Of a stretch of DNA of 64,000 bases, positions 44,122-54,085 are shown in pieces. The notes under the pieces were generated by a model, which did not search any database, had not been told where the DNA came from, and saw only the letters and a program-made list of their open reading frames with translations. Made by a program: the position numbers and the translations under genes. Every line of letters begins with the position of its first letter. The first letter of the stretch is position 1. Origin of the DNA: Kappaphycus alvarezii (taxonomy: Eukaryota; Rhodophyta; Florideophyceae; Gigartinales; Solieriaceae); assembly GCA_002205965.3 (NCBI GenBank), contig NADL03000137.1:62001-126000 (forward strand), written 5' to 3'.

Positions 44122-44416
44122 CTAGCAGAGGCCAGAAAAATCCGTTGGGAACTAGACTTGTTGTGAAAAAGCTGCTGTCTCAGCTTGCCATTAGGCACCC
44201 AGTTGAACACGAGACAGGATACGGTGGCATCTCATAAAGGGATAATTAATTACGCCATAGACAAAAAATAACTTCGTAAGTCATATAAAGCAAGCTGAGC
44301 GACTAGAAAGCTATAGAAATAGCTCTCAAAACAGTGTTTTACTTTTACTTCAAAAATACACACCAACTTGTTTCAACTTGGAGTCATAGTTAGGGCTCAT
44401 ATGGTGCTTTTTATCG

Positions 44417-46233
44417 CTAGTCCATTTTTACGGTAATTAGAGCAAAAAAGTTTAACTCATCCATATTGCAGCCCAAACAGAGCCTCTGGTAAGGTGCGAT
44501 GGTGTACACATCACTACTTAGCTCCCTCTTGTAGTTGTTCCCTACAACATGGTTTCCAATACCCGCAACAGGATCCAATGACAAGTCATCTTCCGCATCT
44601 CCCACGCAATTACATGCTCGGCGAGACATTGATTCAAACTTGATTTAAACGAGTTCCTCAGCAAGTATCTCACTAAAATTTAGACTGTAATAACGATAGT
44701 CTTGGCCCGAAAGAATGCTTTTAAAGTAATCATGAATAAAATACTATGGTCGATAGAAGAGGGGAGTTGATCCTGAGCGACCAATCTTTCACTTACAACT
44801 TCTCCTCAATTCTAATGTTATTTTGACTGTAATTCTTAAGATGATCGGTTTGAGAACACGTTTCATAATATCTCTCCACAACATCTGGAACCGCAATCTC
44901 AATTTCCACCTTCTTTGTGTCACCTTCCACAGTTCTCCATCTTTCCCTGCAAATTCGGATCCCTCGATCCGTCTAATGGCAACTTTTAATGAAATATCCT
45001 CGTTCTCTATTCATCGAAAAACAGCCTTGAAATATTTTTTGGTGTTCAAACTCTTGGAAAACATGGAAATATAATCTCTGCGCTCTATAAGCTCCTGTGA
45101 TGAAAAGAATTCCATCATAAATTCCAAATTTTACATCGGTATCGACGCGATCTGTCTCCAGCCGCGGTCGTTTTTCCCATGACAAGCTCCATACTCAACA
45201 TTATCCCAGACTGACCACATGCCGAAGTCTTCCATTCACACCCAATACAGAGTTTCCTGTCATAGGAGAAATACCGTGGAAGTCCTTTCTTGATTCAGGC
45301 TACGCCGATACCGTACCAGCTGCAGATGCTTTGATCTATGCAAATTTGAAAAGAACGGTAATCATTGAAAGCCCTCAGGAACCCACTCACTAGAGACCAT
45401 CTTGTGTCATCTAAGGGCCTTTTTTCCTTTTCGGAAGGGCGAACGAAGCAAAATTACCGAAAATCAGCTCAAACATCCTGCGTGACATGATCTTTCCAAA
45501 GCTTGGTCTTGGAATATACTTCGATTCATTCTCATTGCAGATGTCTCAAAGAATTGAAAATCTAAACCGTTTCATTAGAATTAGAACTCTGAAAAACTTA
45601 CATGTCTCCCCTGACAAAACAGGCTGAGTTCCAATATCATCCAATTACTCAAGTTCACCAATGGCATTGAGGAGATAGAGCAGAAAATTGATTACAAAAC
45701 ATTTAAATGGCGATGAATCTCGAAGAGCACGACCATTTGTATAAGTATTACCGGACTAGCCCATTAATTGGAAGCTTTTTCGGAAACATTTTAGTTAATT
45801 GCTTTTAAAACCTCCTGATTGGTCGCAGTCGCTTGTGGAAAATTGCATTTACATCTGTTTGAGGCGTTTTTTAATCATCCGAATTCCCATTTAAGGCGGA
45901 TGGAGACAATGAAGAAGCATCTGAATCTTGATTTTCGCATTCATTCGGCAATTGAACCGGTTCAAATTCAGCCAAAATTTCTGTTGGAGGTAACAATGCT
46001 TTGATGTTGAAAATACTGAGCGTGAAGATCTTGAAATGTTCGCGTATCCTCCGGCCTTTTTCCACTGACTTCGTGCTTCGCCCGCTTAAAATGTCACTAT
46101 AAACTGCAATGACGGTTCCAGAGACCAATTCGTTCTTCCATGCTGACTCACACAAGCGCTTACATTCTGCCGCTGACGTAACAATGGAAGATCTGCAGTG
46201 ACTTTGATTTCTCGGAACAGTTCGTGGATCCAT
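44417..46233 (-). pseudogene. piggyBac-like (DDE_Tnp_1_7) transposase relic
   Basis: Minus-strand frames, much broken. Near 45420-45200 one reads FLRAFNDYRSFQICIDQSIC, then SWYG and GLPRYFSYDRKLCIGCEWKT, then SGIMLSMELVMGK. This follows the piggyBac pattern (F....P....VDE.M..W.GR ... GLP......RKP...G.E.K..CD..(S/T)G.ML..E...GK), with IDQ for the catalytic VDE. Frame 45185-44973 (FGIYDGILFITGAYRAQRLY) would be the next strand. 46233-45871 could be the N-terminus and 44629-44417 the C-terminus. No TTAA-flanked ends were identified. Confidence 0.4.
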
Positions 46234-46411
46234 TTTTGCTAAGAGGAAGGGAAAATTGATGGTTACCGCTTAAGGGAAAGTTGTTTATGCGCTGAGCCAA
46301 GTTGCAATTCTCGAAAATTTTGTTTTAATCGAGTATCCTTATGCCTTAATGAACACGTAGGGCCAGAAAATGCTACTAAAAAGATTTTTAATTGAAAAAT
46401 TTTGTTAAAAG

Positions 46412-46890
46412 TTGTCCTCATATGAGGGCAATGGTTCTGCAGACACTGGACCATCTTCAACAAGAATTTACATGCAAAAGAAAAGTCGCGTGATCCACCA
46501 CCTTTGCCAACCCATTCACCATCTCTCCAGCAAGGTGAAGTATGGAGCCGGTGGATACAAAGCTGTGTATATCCCCGTGCTCGTAATCACCTCACCCGCG
46601 CGCCCGGTTGCCTCCTGCCCATGGACGCCTTTGGGGTTGAATATGACAGGGGCGAGTTCCGTACAGTAGAACGTAGGGACTGCTTATTACCGACTGGTGA
46701 CGTTCGAGAAGGTTTCGGAAGACGCGATCAAAGCGATTTGACCGCAGACTTGTTGGTCTTGGGTAGTGAAAAGAGTGGGAGGGCCACTGAAACAACGGAT
46801 AGAAGAGCTCGAAAATTTGCACCGAGAGTACCTTGCGGAGCTGAATATCCATGGCTGGAAAAAGCAGGCCCCTTTGCTTGTAATCTGTAA
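46412..46890 (+). pseudogene. Coding-like fragment, unrecognised
   Basis: Overlapping plus frames. One carries VGGPLKQRIEELENLHREYL, then AELNIHGWKKQAP, a helical charged stretch that runs into the short retroposon at 46891. Upstream the same frame has stops. Possibly the 3' end of a transcript from which the retroposon tail derives. No family recognised. Confidence 0.25.
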
Positions 46891-47080
46891 GCCTATGTGC
46901 TTACAGCGGGAGTTTTTTAAGCCTTCTGAATCCCCGGTTCAGTTGGTGGAGTTTTCTTCCGGTCCCTTTTTCGCTTGAGTGGGCAATCGGTTCAGCCGTT
47001 GCCCGGAGTCGTCCGACTAGCAGAACCCGAGGTCCTGTGTAGTGCGGACTTGTCTTCAAACAATAAAGCGTCATTCTCCT
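46891..47080 (+). repeat. Short retroposon family member (longest plus copy)
   Basis: Begins GCCTATGTGCTTACAGCGGG and ends CAATAAAGCGTCATTC. Same family as 3573-3713 and 10502-10695; hairpin at 46981-47004. No flanking direct repeat is evident. Confidence 0.7.
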
Positions 47081-47119
47081 TCTCTCTCTCTTGTAATCAA
47101 GAACCTTACGTACAACATT

Positions 47120-47200
47120 GCAGTGCTGTACAGTACTGTACTGTACTTTACGGTTATATATTATAATAATAATAATACAGTATACTGTATATATAATCAT
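47120..47200. repeat. GTAC palindromes and AT simple repeat
   Basis: GTGCTGTACAGTACTGTACT, then TATAATAATAATAATACAGT and ATACTGTATATATAA: overlapping palindromic units next to a TAA run. Confidence 0.75.
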
Positions 47201-47344
47201 CTTCACTTCATGTATTATTAAAGGCGTACAAGCCTAGCTGACAGTGTAAGCTAAGATAGTTGAAGTTCGGTTGGGAAAGCAACAAGTCTGACTGTTCAGG
47301 GCGGTACCGTAATGTATCGCATACATGTAATAAATTGCTTTTAC

Positions 47345-47689
47345 TCATGAAAGAAGGATCTTTTCTCAGTACTTATTCTGGGTGTGCGCCGACTGGCCGA
47401 CTATTTGTTTAGTACTGGATGGACCAAATCGGTCACGTGCAGTGGGGCGCGCGCTATGATGGCCGTAGCCACCGACGACCACAAAGCGCAACTGATACCC
47501 TGGCACATGTAGATGCGTGTGCGAATCGTAGCGTCCGAGGTGCGGCGTTTCCTGGCTACACGTGGTACAAACTCTTCAATGAATAATGCGGTCTCCGGAG
47601 AAGGGGCAGCGAGGGAGTCGAAAACCAGAGGCTGGAATCAGAAACGTGGTTCGCGGGAGGGCAGGGAGGGGGACACCAGGCGCCTTGAC
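47345..47689 (-). repeat. Interspersed repeat family R (copy 3)
   Basis: Inverted counterpart of 11684-12025. The plus-strand frame encodes FLATRGTNSSMNNAVSGEG, then ESKTRGWN, the same peptide as the minus strand at 11.7 kb. The two copies match closely over most of 300 bp. Confidence 0.65.
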
Positions 47690-48560
47690 AGCTTGTGCTG
47701 TAGGTCCTGGAGCTTGTGTTGGTGAGTGAGGGCGGCAGGGCCACCGGGGACTTGCGTCTCTTTGGTAATTGATGACTGCTTACACCGGGACGTCACAGGG
47801 ACGTTGCATGGGATGGGTCGGTCTGGCAGGCCAGCCTCAGTGTCAAGGGGGAATTGCACGAGGAGAGGGTAAATGGTAAGGGCCTCGTTGGTACTCCTCG
47901 AGGGATATCGCATGCGGAGCATAACTTGCTACTGAATTAGTGGCATGATGGTCGCTTTGCACTATTACGTTGTTTATCATACATACTACAGATGCTTGAT
48001 CCGACGCGAAAAGGTACTCTGATCTGAACCCTTGAGACAAAAATAAAAAGCTTGAAACAGATAAGAATTGAAGGGAGAGAAAAACAAACCCCCTCAAAAT
48101 AGGTGAATCAAAAGCAAAATAACCATCAACCAATTACATCGGCAGGTCAAAATCAAATTGATTTGCAAGCTCAAAAATTTGGTAACCTACTGTATGATGC
48201 AGTCTCACTTTTCATTCACGGCATGGGTTTTTGCTGGCTGTACTGGCCGTGTCGACGTTTGAATACCCTGTAGCATAATGCGAGGTCCTCGAGTAAGCGT
48301 CGAGGCAAGGTTGGTGAAAGACGCACCATGGAAAAATTCCTCATTTGGGTATGCTATGCACTGTAGTTGTTGAGCTTTTCGGGTGTCAAGTTTCTATTTC
48401 TTGCCATGCAAGGGCCTCTTGCTATTGTACCAATGAACAGCGTGCTGAAAGGGGGAATTTTTGGGTTATTTTAATGAATGAATAGTTTGCAGTAGATGTC
48501 CTCATGAGCGTACGGTAGTTGAAATGACCGTCTCGAAAAAGTTGGTCCATCGGACAGCCA
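47690..48560. other. Intergenic; one small LINE-tail piece
   Basis: GGGGGAATTTTTGGGTTATT, then TTAATGAATG at about 48451-48480 is a minus-oriented LINE 3' terminus. Nothing else recognised. Confidence 0.45.
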
Positions 48561-48690
48561 CGAACTTTTGTACTGTGCAATATAGCGTTAACGGTACCAA
48601 GAACACATTACTCTCAATAAGTACAGTATGTAGATACTGTACAAAACGACAAACTACAATATGTCAGTATTGTACCACCAATAGGTAGCT
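48561..48690. repeat. GTACAGTAT palindrome cluster upstream of the first cysteine-module gene
   Basis: GTACAGTAT-GTAG-ATACTGTAC (48621-48642) is a perfect 9-bp inverted repeat with a 4-base loop, with further TTGTACTG and AGTATTGTACC motifs around it. Confidence 0.7.
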
Positions 48691-49036
48691 ACGGTAGACA
48701 GCAACTTTGGCACTCACGTCATCTTCAATAACGACCAATTATTTATTGACCAATTGTATAATGCCATCCCCTTCCCCGCATCTTACAGCCCCTCCAAACA
48801 TTGCCAATCCACCGCCGATTACACATTCGTTGTAAACAAAAAAAATTTCAAAATTTCCTACAAGCCCCGTTTGCTTTTCTCCAATCCCCAACGACACCGT
48901 ATGAATCATACTGTAATACCAATCAAACTCCAAGCCATTTGCTCCGCTCACCAGACAAATCCAACACCAGCGCTCCAGGCATGACCCTTACCCTTGCCGC
49001 CGATCACCGCCACCTCTCCCGAGCCATACCGAAACG

Positions 49037-50701
49037 ATGCGCCTCTTCTGCCCCCTTCTCCTCCTCTTCCTCGCTCCCATCCTCTCCCACCCCATCCTCC
49101 CCCTACCACAACCACAACACGCATCCAGGCCGCCCATTCCCGCTTCCAAGGTTGCTATCCTCTATCATGCGGTCAACGCCTCTTTCGCCAAAATTCAACA
49201 TTCGCTCAATTCCTCTTTCCCAACTCTTCGTCAAGATGTCTCGGAAACTACCTTGCCACCAACAGCCGGTCTTACCCTCGACCCCTGTTTCACAAATTCC
49301 GATTGTGTTGCCCCGCGGACCTGTCTTGCCCTGAGCGATGAACTTGAGTTCGACGCACCATGCCTGCCTGATTCCGAGTTGTGCAGTTGTCTGCAGGTTG
49401 ACGCCCCCCAGTGTTCCGGCTCCACCGATTGTATTGACGAAGAGAGTTGCGCCGTATCGTTATTCAGAACGGATCCCATTTGCTACTCGAGGAGTCAAAC
49501 GATGGGTGACGATTCCTTCTTATTTGTCCTTTTCGATAGTTTGGAGGGCGGGGTAAATGGAGACGTGTGCGAAAGTGGGGATGTATGCAGAGGTGCTAGG
49601 TTGTGTTCGGAAGACACTCCAGAGAGTATGGATTGTCGGCCGGGAAGGGAGTGTTTCTGCTTCCCTTTGTTTAATCCCAGTTGTTCGACCAGTGACGAAT
49701 GCGATGAGGGGGAGGAATGCAGGGATACGGGACTGGATAACCGCGTGTGCTTTACGTTAGCAGAGTTCAACTCTGTGGATGGGGTGGCCGAGGAGCCGGA
49801 TGAGCCGGAAGAAGGACCTGTGATACAACGGCCTAATCCAAGCAGTATGGTTGAAGAATCGCCAGCCTCTACCTCTGAGGAACTCGACGGGATGTTTCCT
49901 GAGACTGACATGTCACCTACCGGCGAGCCGGTGGACACGGCAGAACAAGTGGACACGGCAGAACCAATGGACACAGCAGAAGCCAGTAGCACTGGTGAAG
50001 ATACAGCTACTGCACAAGCTACAGTTACCGCGGAGGCTGTGGACACGACAGAGGGTACAGAAACCGGTGAGGGTACGATGAGCGGCGAAGCAGAGATGAG
50101 CGCGGAAGCGGTGAATGTAGGGCCTATGCAGAGCGGTGAGGCGGGGCGCGGTCCGACGTTCCTCGCGCTAGAAGGGACGGAAGGGGAGAGTGAAATCATG
50201 GCATCGATGTCGCCAGAGTTTGAGGTGGCGGTGTCGATACCGCCAGTAGTTGGGGATGCAGCGGATGTGGAAGGGACGGTTGAAATATCAGAGGACGAGA
50301 TGATGGAGACGGAAGCGGAAGCGGAAGCGGAAGCGGAGGGGACGGAGACGGCGGCGGCGGTATGTGTGGATGTTGAGTTGTTGAGAGGGTTTTCGAGGGA
50401 GGAAATGGTGTTTGAGGAGGATCGTATGGCGAGGGTGTGGTGTGATTCGGGCGGGAATTGTGCGACTGGGGGACATATGGTTGTGTGGGAGGGACGGGGT
50501 ATGATGATGAAACGGTACTGTGGGTTGGTGGAGGGGGGGTGTGTGAGGAGGGATAAGTTGGTGAATAGTCCAAAGTGGAGGGTTGGGAGAAGGGTGAGGG
50601 GATGGCAGGAGGGGGGTGTGGAATTTACTACGTTTGCGGCACGGTGGGAGACCAGGGTTGAGGAAAGGGTTTTGGCTGGTGTGGTTCGGATGGGGCTGTG
50701 A
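49037..50701 (+). CDS. Secreted protein with two ten-cysteine modules and a conserved C-terminal domain
   Basis: 554 residues from ATG 49037, no intron needed. Residues 1-18 are a signal peptide (MRLFCPLLLLFLAPILSHP). Module 1 (78-149) and module 2 (172-238) each have exactly ten cysteines with the order C-x5-C-x5-C-x9/12-C-x5/6-C-x-C-x7-C-x5-C-x5-C-x9/10-C and start GLTLDPC and GVNGDVC. Residues 245-440 are an acidic Thr/Glu/Ala linker with VDTAE repeats and an (EA)n run. The C-terminal domain (441-554) has cysteines at 443, 469, 475, 495 and 502, NCATGGHMVVWEGRGMMM and VNSPKW. The module pattern suggests an extracellular disulphide-rich binding or wall-associated protein. I recognise no family, and the C-terminal domain is unknown to me. 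Likely paralogue of 51787-53847. Confidence 0.85.
   Translation: MRLFCPLLLLFLAPILSHPILPLPQPQHASRPPIPASKVAILYHAVNASFAKIQHSLNSSFPTLRQDVSETTLPPTAGLTLDPCFTNSDCVAPRTCLALSDELEFDAPCLPDSELCSCLQVDAPQCSGSTDCIDEESCAVSLFRTDPICYSRSQTMGDDSFLFVLFDSLEGGVNGDVCESGDVCRGARLCSEDTPESMDCRPGRECFCFPLFNPSCSTSDECDEGEECRDTGLDNRVCFTLAEFNSVDGVAEEPDEPEEGPVIQRPNPSSMVEESPASTSEELDGMFPETDMSPTGEPVDTAEQVDTAEPMDTAEASSTGEDTATAQATVTAEAVDTTEGTETGEGTMSGEAEMSAEAVNVGPMQSGEAGRGPTFLALEGTEGESEIMASMSPEFEVAVSIPPVVGDAADVEGTVEISEDEMMETEAEAEAEAEGTETAAAVCVDVELLRGFSREEMVFEEDRMARVWCDSGGNCATGGHMVVWEGRGMMMKRYCGLVEGGCVRRDKLVNSPKWRVGRRVRGWQEGGVEFTTFAARWETRVEERVLAGVVRMGL
50300..50345 (+). repeat. GAAGCG hexanucleotide repeat in the linker
   Basis: Four to five GGAAGC units encode alternating Glu-Ala (residues about 426-434), just before the C-terminal domain. 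Confidence 0.75.
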
Positions 50702-50759
50702 GGCGACGATTGGGCCATTGGATTTTGGGATTTTTTGGTTTTGGAGGACGAGATGGTGG

Positions 50760-51060
50760 CGGTTATCATACTGTGGAGTAAAGTACAGTACTATGCTCTT
50801 TTCTTCTTGATTGTTATCCATAGGATTGGATGTGCATGAAAACGTGGCAGCTGTGGTCGGGCTTGCTCTGTTACTGTACGGTACTATCATTTGAAAGAAG
50901 TTTAATGCGTTCAGTATCATACCAGTCTTGAAAATAGGGTATCGTAGGGCATGGAGTGCGTGTGCCAAATAACGTACTGCAATGCAACTTTTGCAAAGAA
51001 TACTATTGCTGACGTTGTTCAAGCAGCAGCACGCATACAGTACAGTACTATACACTACTC
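50760..51060. repeat. Scattered GTACAGTAC motifs
   Basis: AAAGTACAGTACTATGC (50780), TACTGTACGGTACTATC (50872) and ATACAGTACAGTACTATACA (51037) lie between the two cysteine-module genes. At 50892-50920 is the GAAAGAAGTTTAATGCGTTC piece shared with 3431 and 36721. Confidence 0.6.
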
Positions 51061-51195
51061 TCATGTCTGAGACCCGGAAAGACATACACAAATTGCTCGT
51101 TCTATTGAGCGGAGGGGTACATACGCGTGTACTCTTCAAGGGTAGATTTGTAATTGAAGAAAAAGGGCTTTGTAATGATTGGAAGACAGCCACTA

Positions 51196-51243
51196 CTGAA
51201 CTGTACTGTACTGTACAGTACTGCACAGTACAGTACGGTAAAC
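51196..51243. repeat. ACTGTACTGTACAG palindrome
   Basis: CTGTACTGTACTGTACAGTA, then CTGCACAGTACAGTACGGTA: nested inverted repeats that could form a cruciform, about 550 bp upstream of the second cysteine-module gene. Confidence 0.75.
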
Positions 51244-51786
51244 TAATGCGTGACTGGACAAGTGATTTCTCGTTAGTCGAGGAGGCTCCAATGTTGATTT
51301 CCAAGAGCTCAGCTCAATGCCACCCGTCTTGAACCCATTGATATAATCCAAAACGTATCATTTGTACACCACGTTCCAGTTGAAAACAGCAAACCCCGTT
51401 TCTCATTAGCCTCAACCAACAATGAATAATGCCGCACAAGCTTCCTTACCATTCACTTCAACAGCCGCAGATCGTACGGAGGGGGAGCCAAACCTTGTGT
51501 CCAAACATATTCCTTCAAAACATACCGCTGCCAAGCCAATGCTAGTACGCCCGTAGTCTCTCATTCCCCACCTGCCACTTGCAACTGTCACCCTCGTTGA
51601 CGATCACCATTCCACTTCCATCCCTCTCTTCAACATCGCCTCTGCCAAAAGTACCTTTTGACCTACATCCACCCCTATCCCTCCCCCGCAACGGACATTT
51701 CCTCTCCTCTAATCTCCCATAATCATATGCCCGAACCGCTCATGTTTCGCAACTTTGCTATCTCTCCGCCGACCACCACATTAGCC

Positions 51787-53847
51787 ATGACTCTTCCAAG
51801 TCCCCTCCTCACCCTTCTTCTACTCCCAGTCTTTCTTGCTCAACTCACAATCAAATCTGCCCACCCCCTACAACACACCCCCATCAAACCCTCCCACCAC
51901 CACTCCTACCCCTTCAACCAATTCCACCATAACGAAACCCACCTCCCACTCGAAAGCCTTCTCTCCAGATGTCTTCCCAACAATACCCTCGTCACCTCAC
52001 AGAGACAACAGCCTACACCCGGTCTCACCTTGGACTCGTGCAAACAACCACAAGATTGCCTCACCACCCCATCCGGTTCCCGAATCTGCGTCGTCCTGGA
52101 TGACCCAAATTCCACCCACTGTCCCGATTCCGCCTCCACTTGTAATTGCGCTCCTACCTTTGACCCCTCCTGCAATACCGACTCAGACTGTGATCCAGGT
52201 GAAATCTGTGCACCCAGGTTCTCCGATGGCTTCACCTTTTGCGTCTCCCGCCGTTACCACTCCGAAAATCTTCATCTCTTTCGTATCGACCAACCCGTTG
52301 GCCATGCCGGTCTCACCGGTGATTCCTGTCAATCCGACGATCAATGTCAAGACGGACGCCGATGTTTTGAGGATTCCCAAAACAGTACGTCTTGTCCGCC
52401 ACAAGGCCAGTGTTTTTGCCTTGCACAGCCTCTTCCTATGCGCTGTGTAGTTCCATGGGATTGTCCCCTGGGTGAAACTTGTGTGTACGTCCCAGATCTT
52501 GATCCACTGAAGCCTGTTTCGGATCTACCAACAACGAGTTTAGACCAAGACAATGACTTGCACGGGTTATGTTACTCGGAACAGGCCGCGCAAGAGGCGG
52601 AAGAGGACTCGAGTGATTTCTTCGAAATTTTCAAAGTGTATGGCATTGAGGATGAGACGTTGGGAGAGGAGGGCGAGAAAGGCCGAATGGGGCTGAGTTA
52701 CGAACTCTGCGACCGACAAAATGAGTGCAAGACAGGAACTACCTGCAAGGCCGATCGTTTCAATGCAAGCACCAACTGCGGCTCCCGAGGTTGTCGCTGC
52801 TTCCCTGACTTTGACAAGGTCTGTGTGGAAAATGCGGCGTGTGATCAAGGCGAGATTTGCGCCGCACGGAACAAGTTTTTCCAGATAGGCGTGTGTATCT
52901 CCTCAGCAGTGGTGGATCATATTCAACCGGCGTTGGAACCGCTCATTCCGCTTCCGAACAATATCCGTGGAACTCCGCCGACAGGCTTGACGGGGGAACG
53001 TTGCCTCCTCACTTCGGATTGTCAAGGTTATCGGATGTGCGAAGAGGATACAGAAGAGGTGAGGCCCTGTCCGGTGTGGGGTGTTTGTTTCTGCTTTCCG
53101 CCGGAAGATGTAGACATAAGGTGCAATCACGACGGCGACTGCGTTGCTGGGGAGGGCTGCTTTGCGGGGTTCGAAGAACCGATTTGTTTGGCCGAAAGCG
53201 CTGGGATAGCGAGCGAATTTTTTAATAAGGTTTCATCGACCATAACTCCGAGCCCCTCGCCATCGAGCGCAGCGACGCCGAATCCATCGACATCAAGCAC
53301 ATCGACACAGAGTCCATCGACATTAAGCACATCGAAACCGAGTCCATCGACATTAAGCACATCGAAACCGAGTCCATCGACATTAAGCACATCGAAACCG
53401 AGTCCATCGACATTAAGCGCATCGACACCGTCCAGTGCGGCAGCGGATACAGGCTCACAGCAGTTAGAATCGAATGATGTGGAGGATGGTTCAGAAGAGT
53501 CGGAAGTGGGATGCGTGGATGTGAGATTGATTGCGGACTTGGAGCGCGGAGATCTAGTGTACAAGAAAGATAGGTGGGCAAGGGTTCTGTGTGACGAGTG
53601 GGGAAGCTGTGCAACAAGAGGGCATATGGTGGTATGGAAGGGCAGGGCGATGATGATGGGAAGTTACTGTGCCGTTGTGGAGAAGGGTTGTGAGGGGAGG
53701 TCGATGTGGGTGAACAGCCCAAAGTGGAGGCGGGGGGGGAGAGTGTTGGGGAGGGGAGGTGGATTGGAATTGACGGCGTTTGCGGCAAGATGGAGCACGA
53801 CGTTTGAAGAGTCAGTGCTACAGGCATTGTTACATGCTGGGCTCTAA
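51787..53847 (+). CDS. Secreted protein with four ten-cysteine modules and a conserved C-terminal domain
   Basis: 686 residues from ATG 51787, chosen because MTLPSPLLTLLLLPVFLAQL then begins with a signal peptide; ATGs at 51727 and 51742 would place 15-20 polar residues before it. Modules: 79-152 (GLTLDSC), 175-262 (GLTGDSC), 302-370 (GLSYELC) and 400-467 (GLTGERC), each with exactly ten cysteines. Many C8-C9 intervals read [DE]C-D/P-x-GE-x-C. Residues about 480-555 are a Ser/Thr/Pro linker with PSTLSTSKPS decapeptide repeats, probably O-glycosylated. The C-terminal domain (574-686) has cysteines at 576, 602, 608, 628 and 635, the same spacing (26, 6, 20, 7) as its neighbour, plus SCATRGHMVVWKGRAMMM and WVNSPKW. 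Function unknown; extracellular and disulphide-bonded by inference. Confidence 0.87.
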   Translation: MTLPSPLLTLLLLPVFLAQLTIKSAHPLQHTPIKPSHHHSYPFNQFHHNETHLPLESLLSRCLPNNTLVTSQRQQPTPGLTLDSCKQPQDCLTTPSGSRICVVLDDPNSTHCPDSASTCNCAPTFDPSCNTDSDCDPGEICAPRFSDGFTFCVSRRYHSENLHLFRIDQPVGHAGLTGDSCQSDDQCQDGRRCFEDSQNSTSCPPQGQCFCLAQPLPMRCVVPWDCPLGETCVYVPDLDPLKPVSDLPTTSLDQDNDLHGLCYSEQAAQEAEEDSSDFFEIFKVYGIEDETLGEEGEKGRMGLSYELCDRQNECKTGTTCKADRFNASTNCGSRGCRCFPDFDKVCVENAACDQGEICAARNKFFQIGVCISSAVVDHIQPALEPLIPLPNNIRGTPPTGLTGERCLLTSDCQGYRMCEEDTEEVRPCPVWGVCFCFPPEDVDIRCNHDGDCVAGEGCFAGFEEPICLAESAGIASEFFNKVSSTITPSPSPSSAATPNPSTSSTSTQSPSTLSTSKPSPSTLSTSKPSPSTLSTSKPSPSTLSASTPSSAAADTGSQQLESNDVEDGSEESEVGCVDVRLIADLERGDLVYKKDRWARVLCDEWGSCATRGHMVVWKGRAMMMGSYCAVVEKGCEGRSMWVNSPKWRRGGRVLGRGGGLELTAFAARWSTTFEESVLQALLHAGL
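53280..53430 (+). repeat. 30-bp tandem repeat encoding PSTLSTSKPS
   Basis: Near-identical 30-bp units (CATCGAAACCGAGTCCATCG, then ACATTAAGCA) repeat about four times in the linker of the second cysteine-module gene, with the first and last units diverged. Confidence 0.9.
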
Positions 53848-53924
53848 AACATTTTGCGGTTTTCGTCACTTGTCTATATTTAATTTAGGACGTGGCTTCG
53901 TTATCACTCTAACACCAAGTCATG

Positions 53925-54085
53925 TTCCGTACAGTATCCAGCATTCATTCAATATGTATCTACAGTAGTCCTACTGTACATACTGTATGTACAGTAGATA
54001 CTGTACTGTACTGTACTGTAGGTGCAACATGCAAAGACATTGAACACCCCTCTGAAACAGTACAATACTGTACCTACAGTACTAA
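53925..54085. repeat. TACTGTAC-rich cluster downstream of the second cysteine-module gene
   Basis: TACTGTACATACTGTATGTA, then CAGTAGATACTGTACTGTAC and TGTACTGTAGG, then TACAATACTGTACCTACAG: a dense run of overlapping palindromes. Confidence 0.8.

Noticed and set aside
15415-46440. Similar CCTC[AG]TATGAGG...AATGGT motifs at about 15425 and 46420 as possible ends of one DNA transposon family
   Set aside because: Only about 20 bp match, the neighbouring transposase relics belong to different superfamilies, and no inverted partner was found for either.
49495-50769. 424-codon antisense open frame over the first cysteine-module gene, and a 338-codon one at 50288-51304
   Set aside because: Serine/threonine/proline low complexity mirrors the purine-rich sense strand. 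The sense frame has a signal peptide and conserved domains; the antisense one has none.
53127-53869. Antisense frames across the 30-bp repeat (LNVDGLGFDV repeats; SMCLMSMDSV repeats)
   Set aside because: They are translations of the repeat in other frames. The plus-strand protein continues into a conserved domain, which decides the strand.
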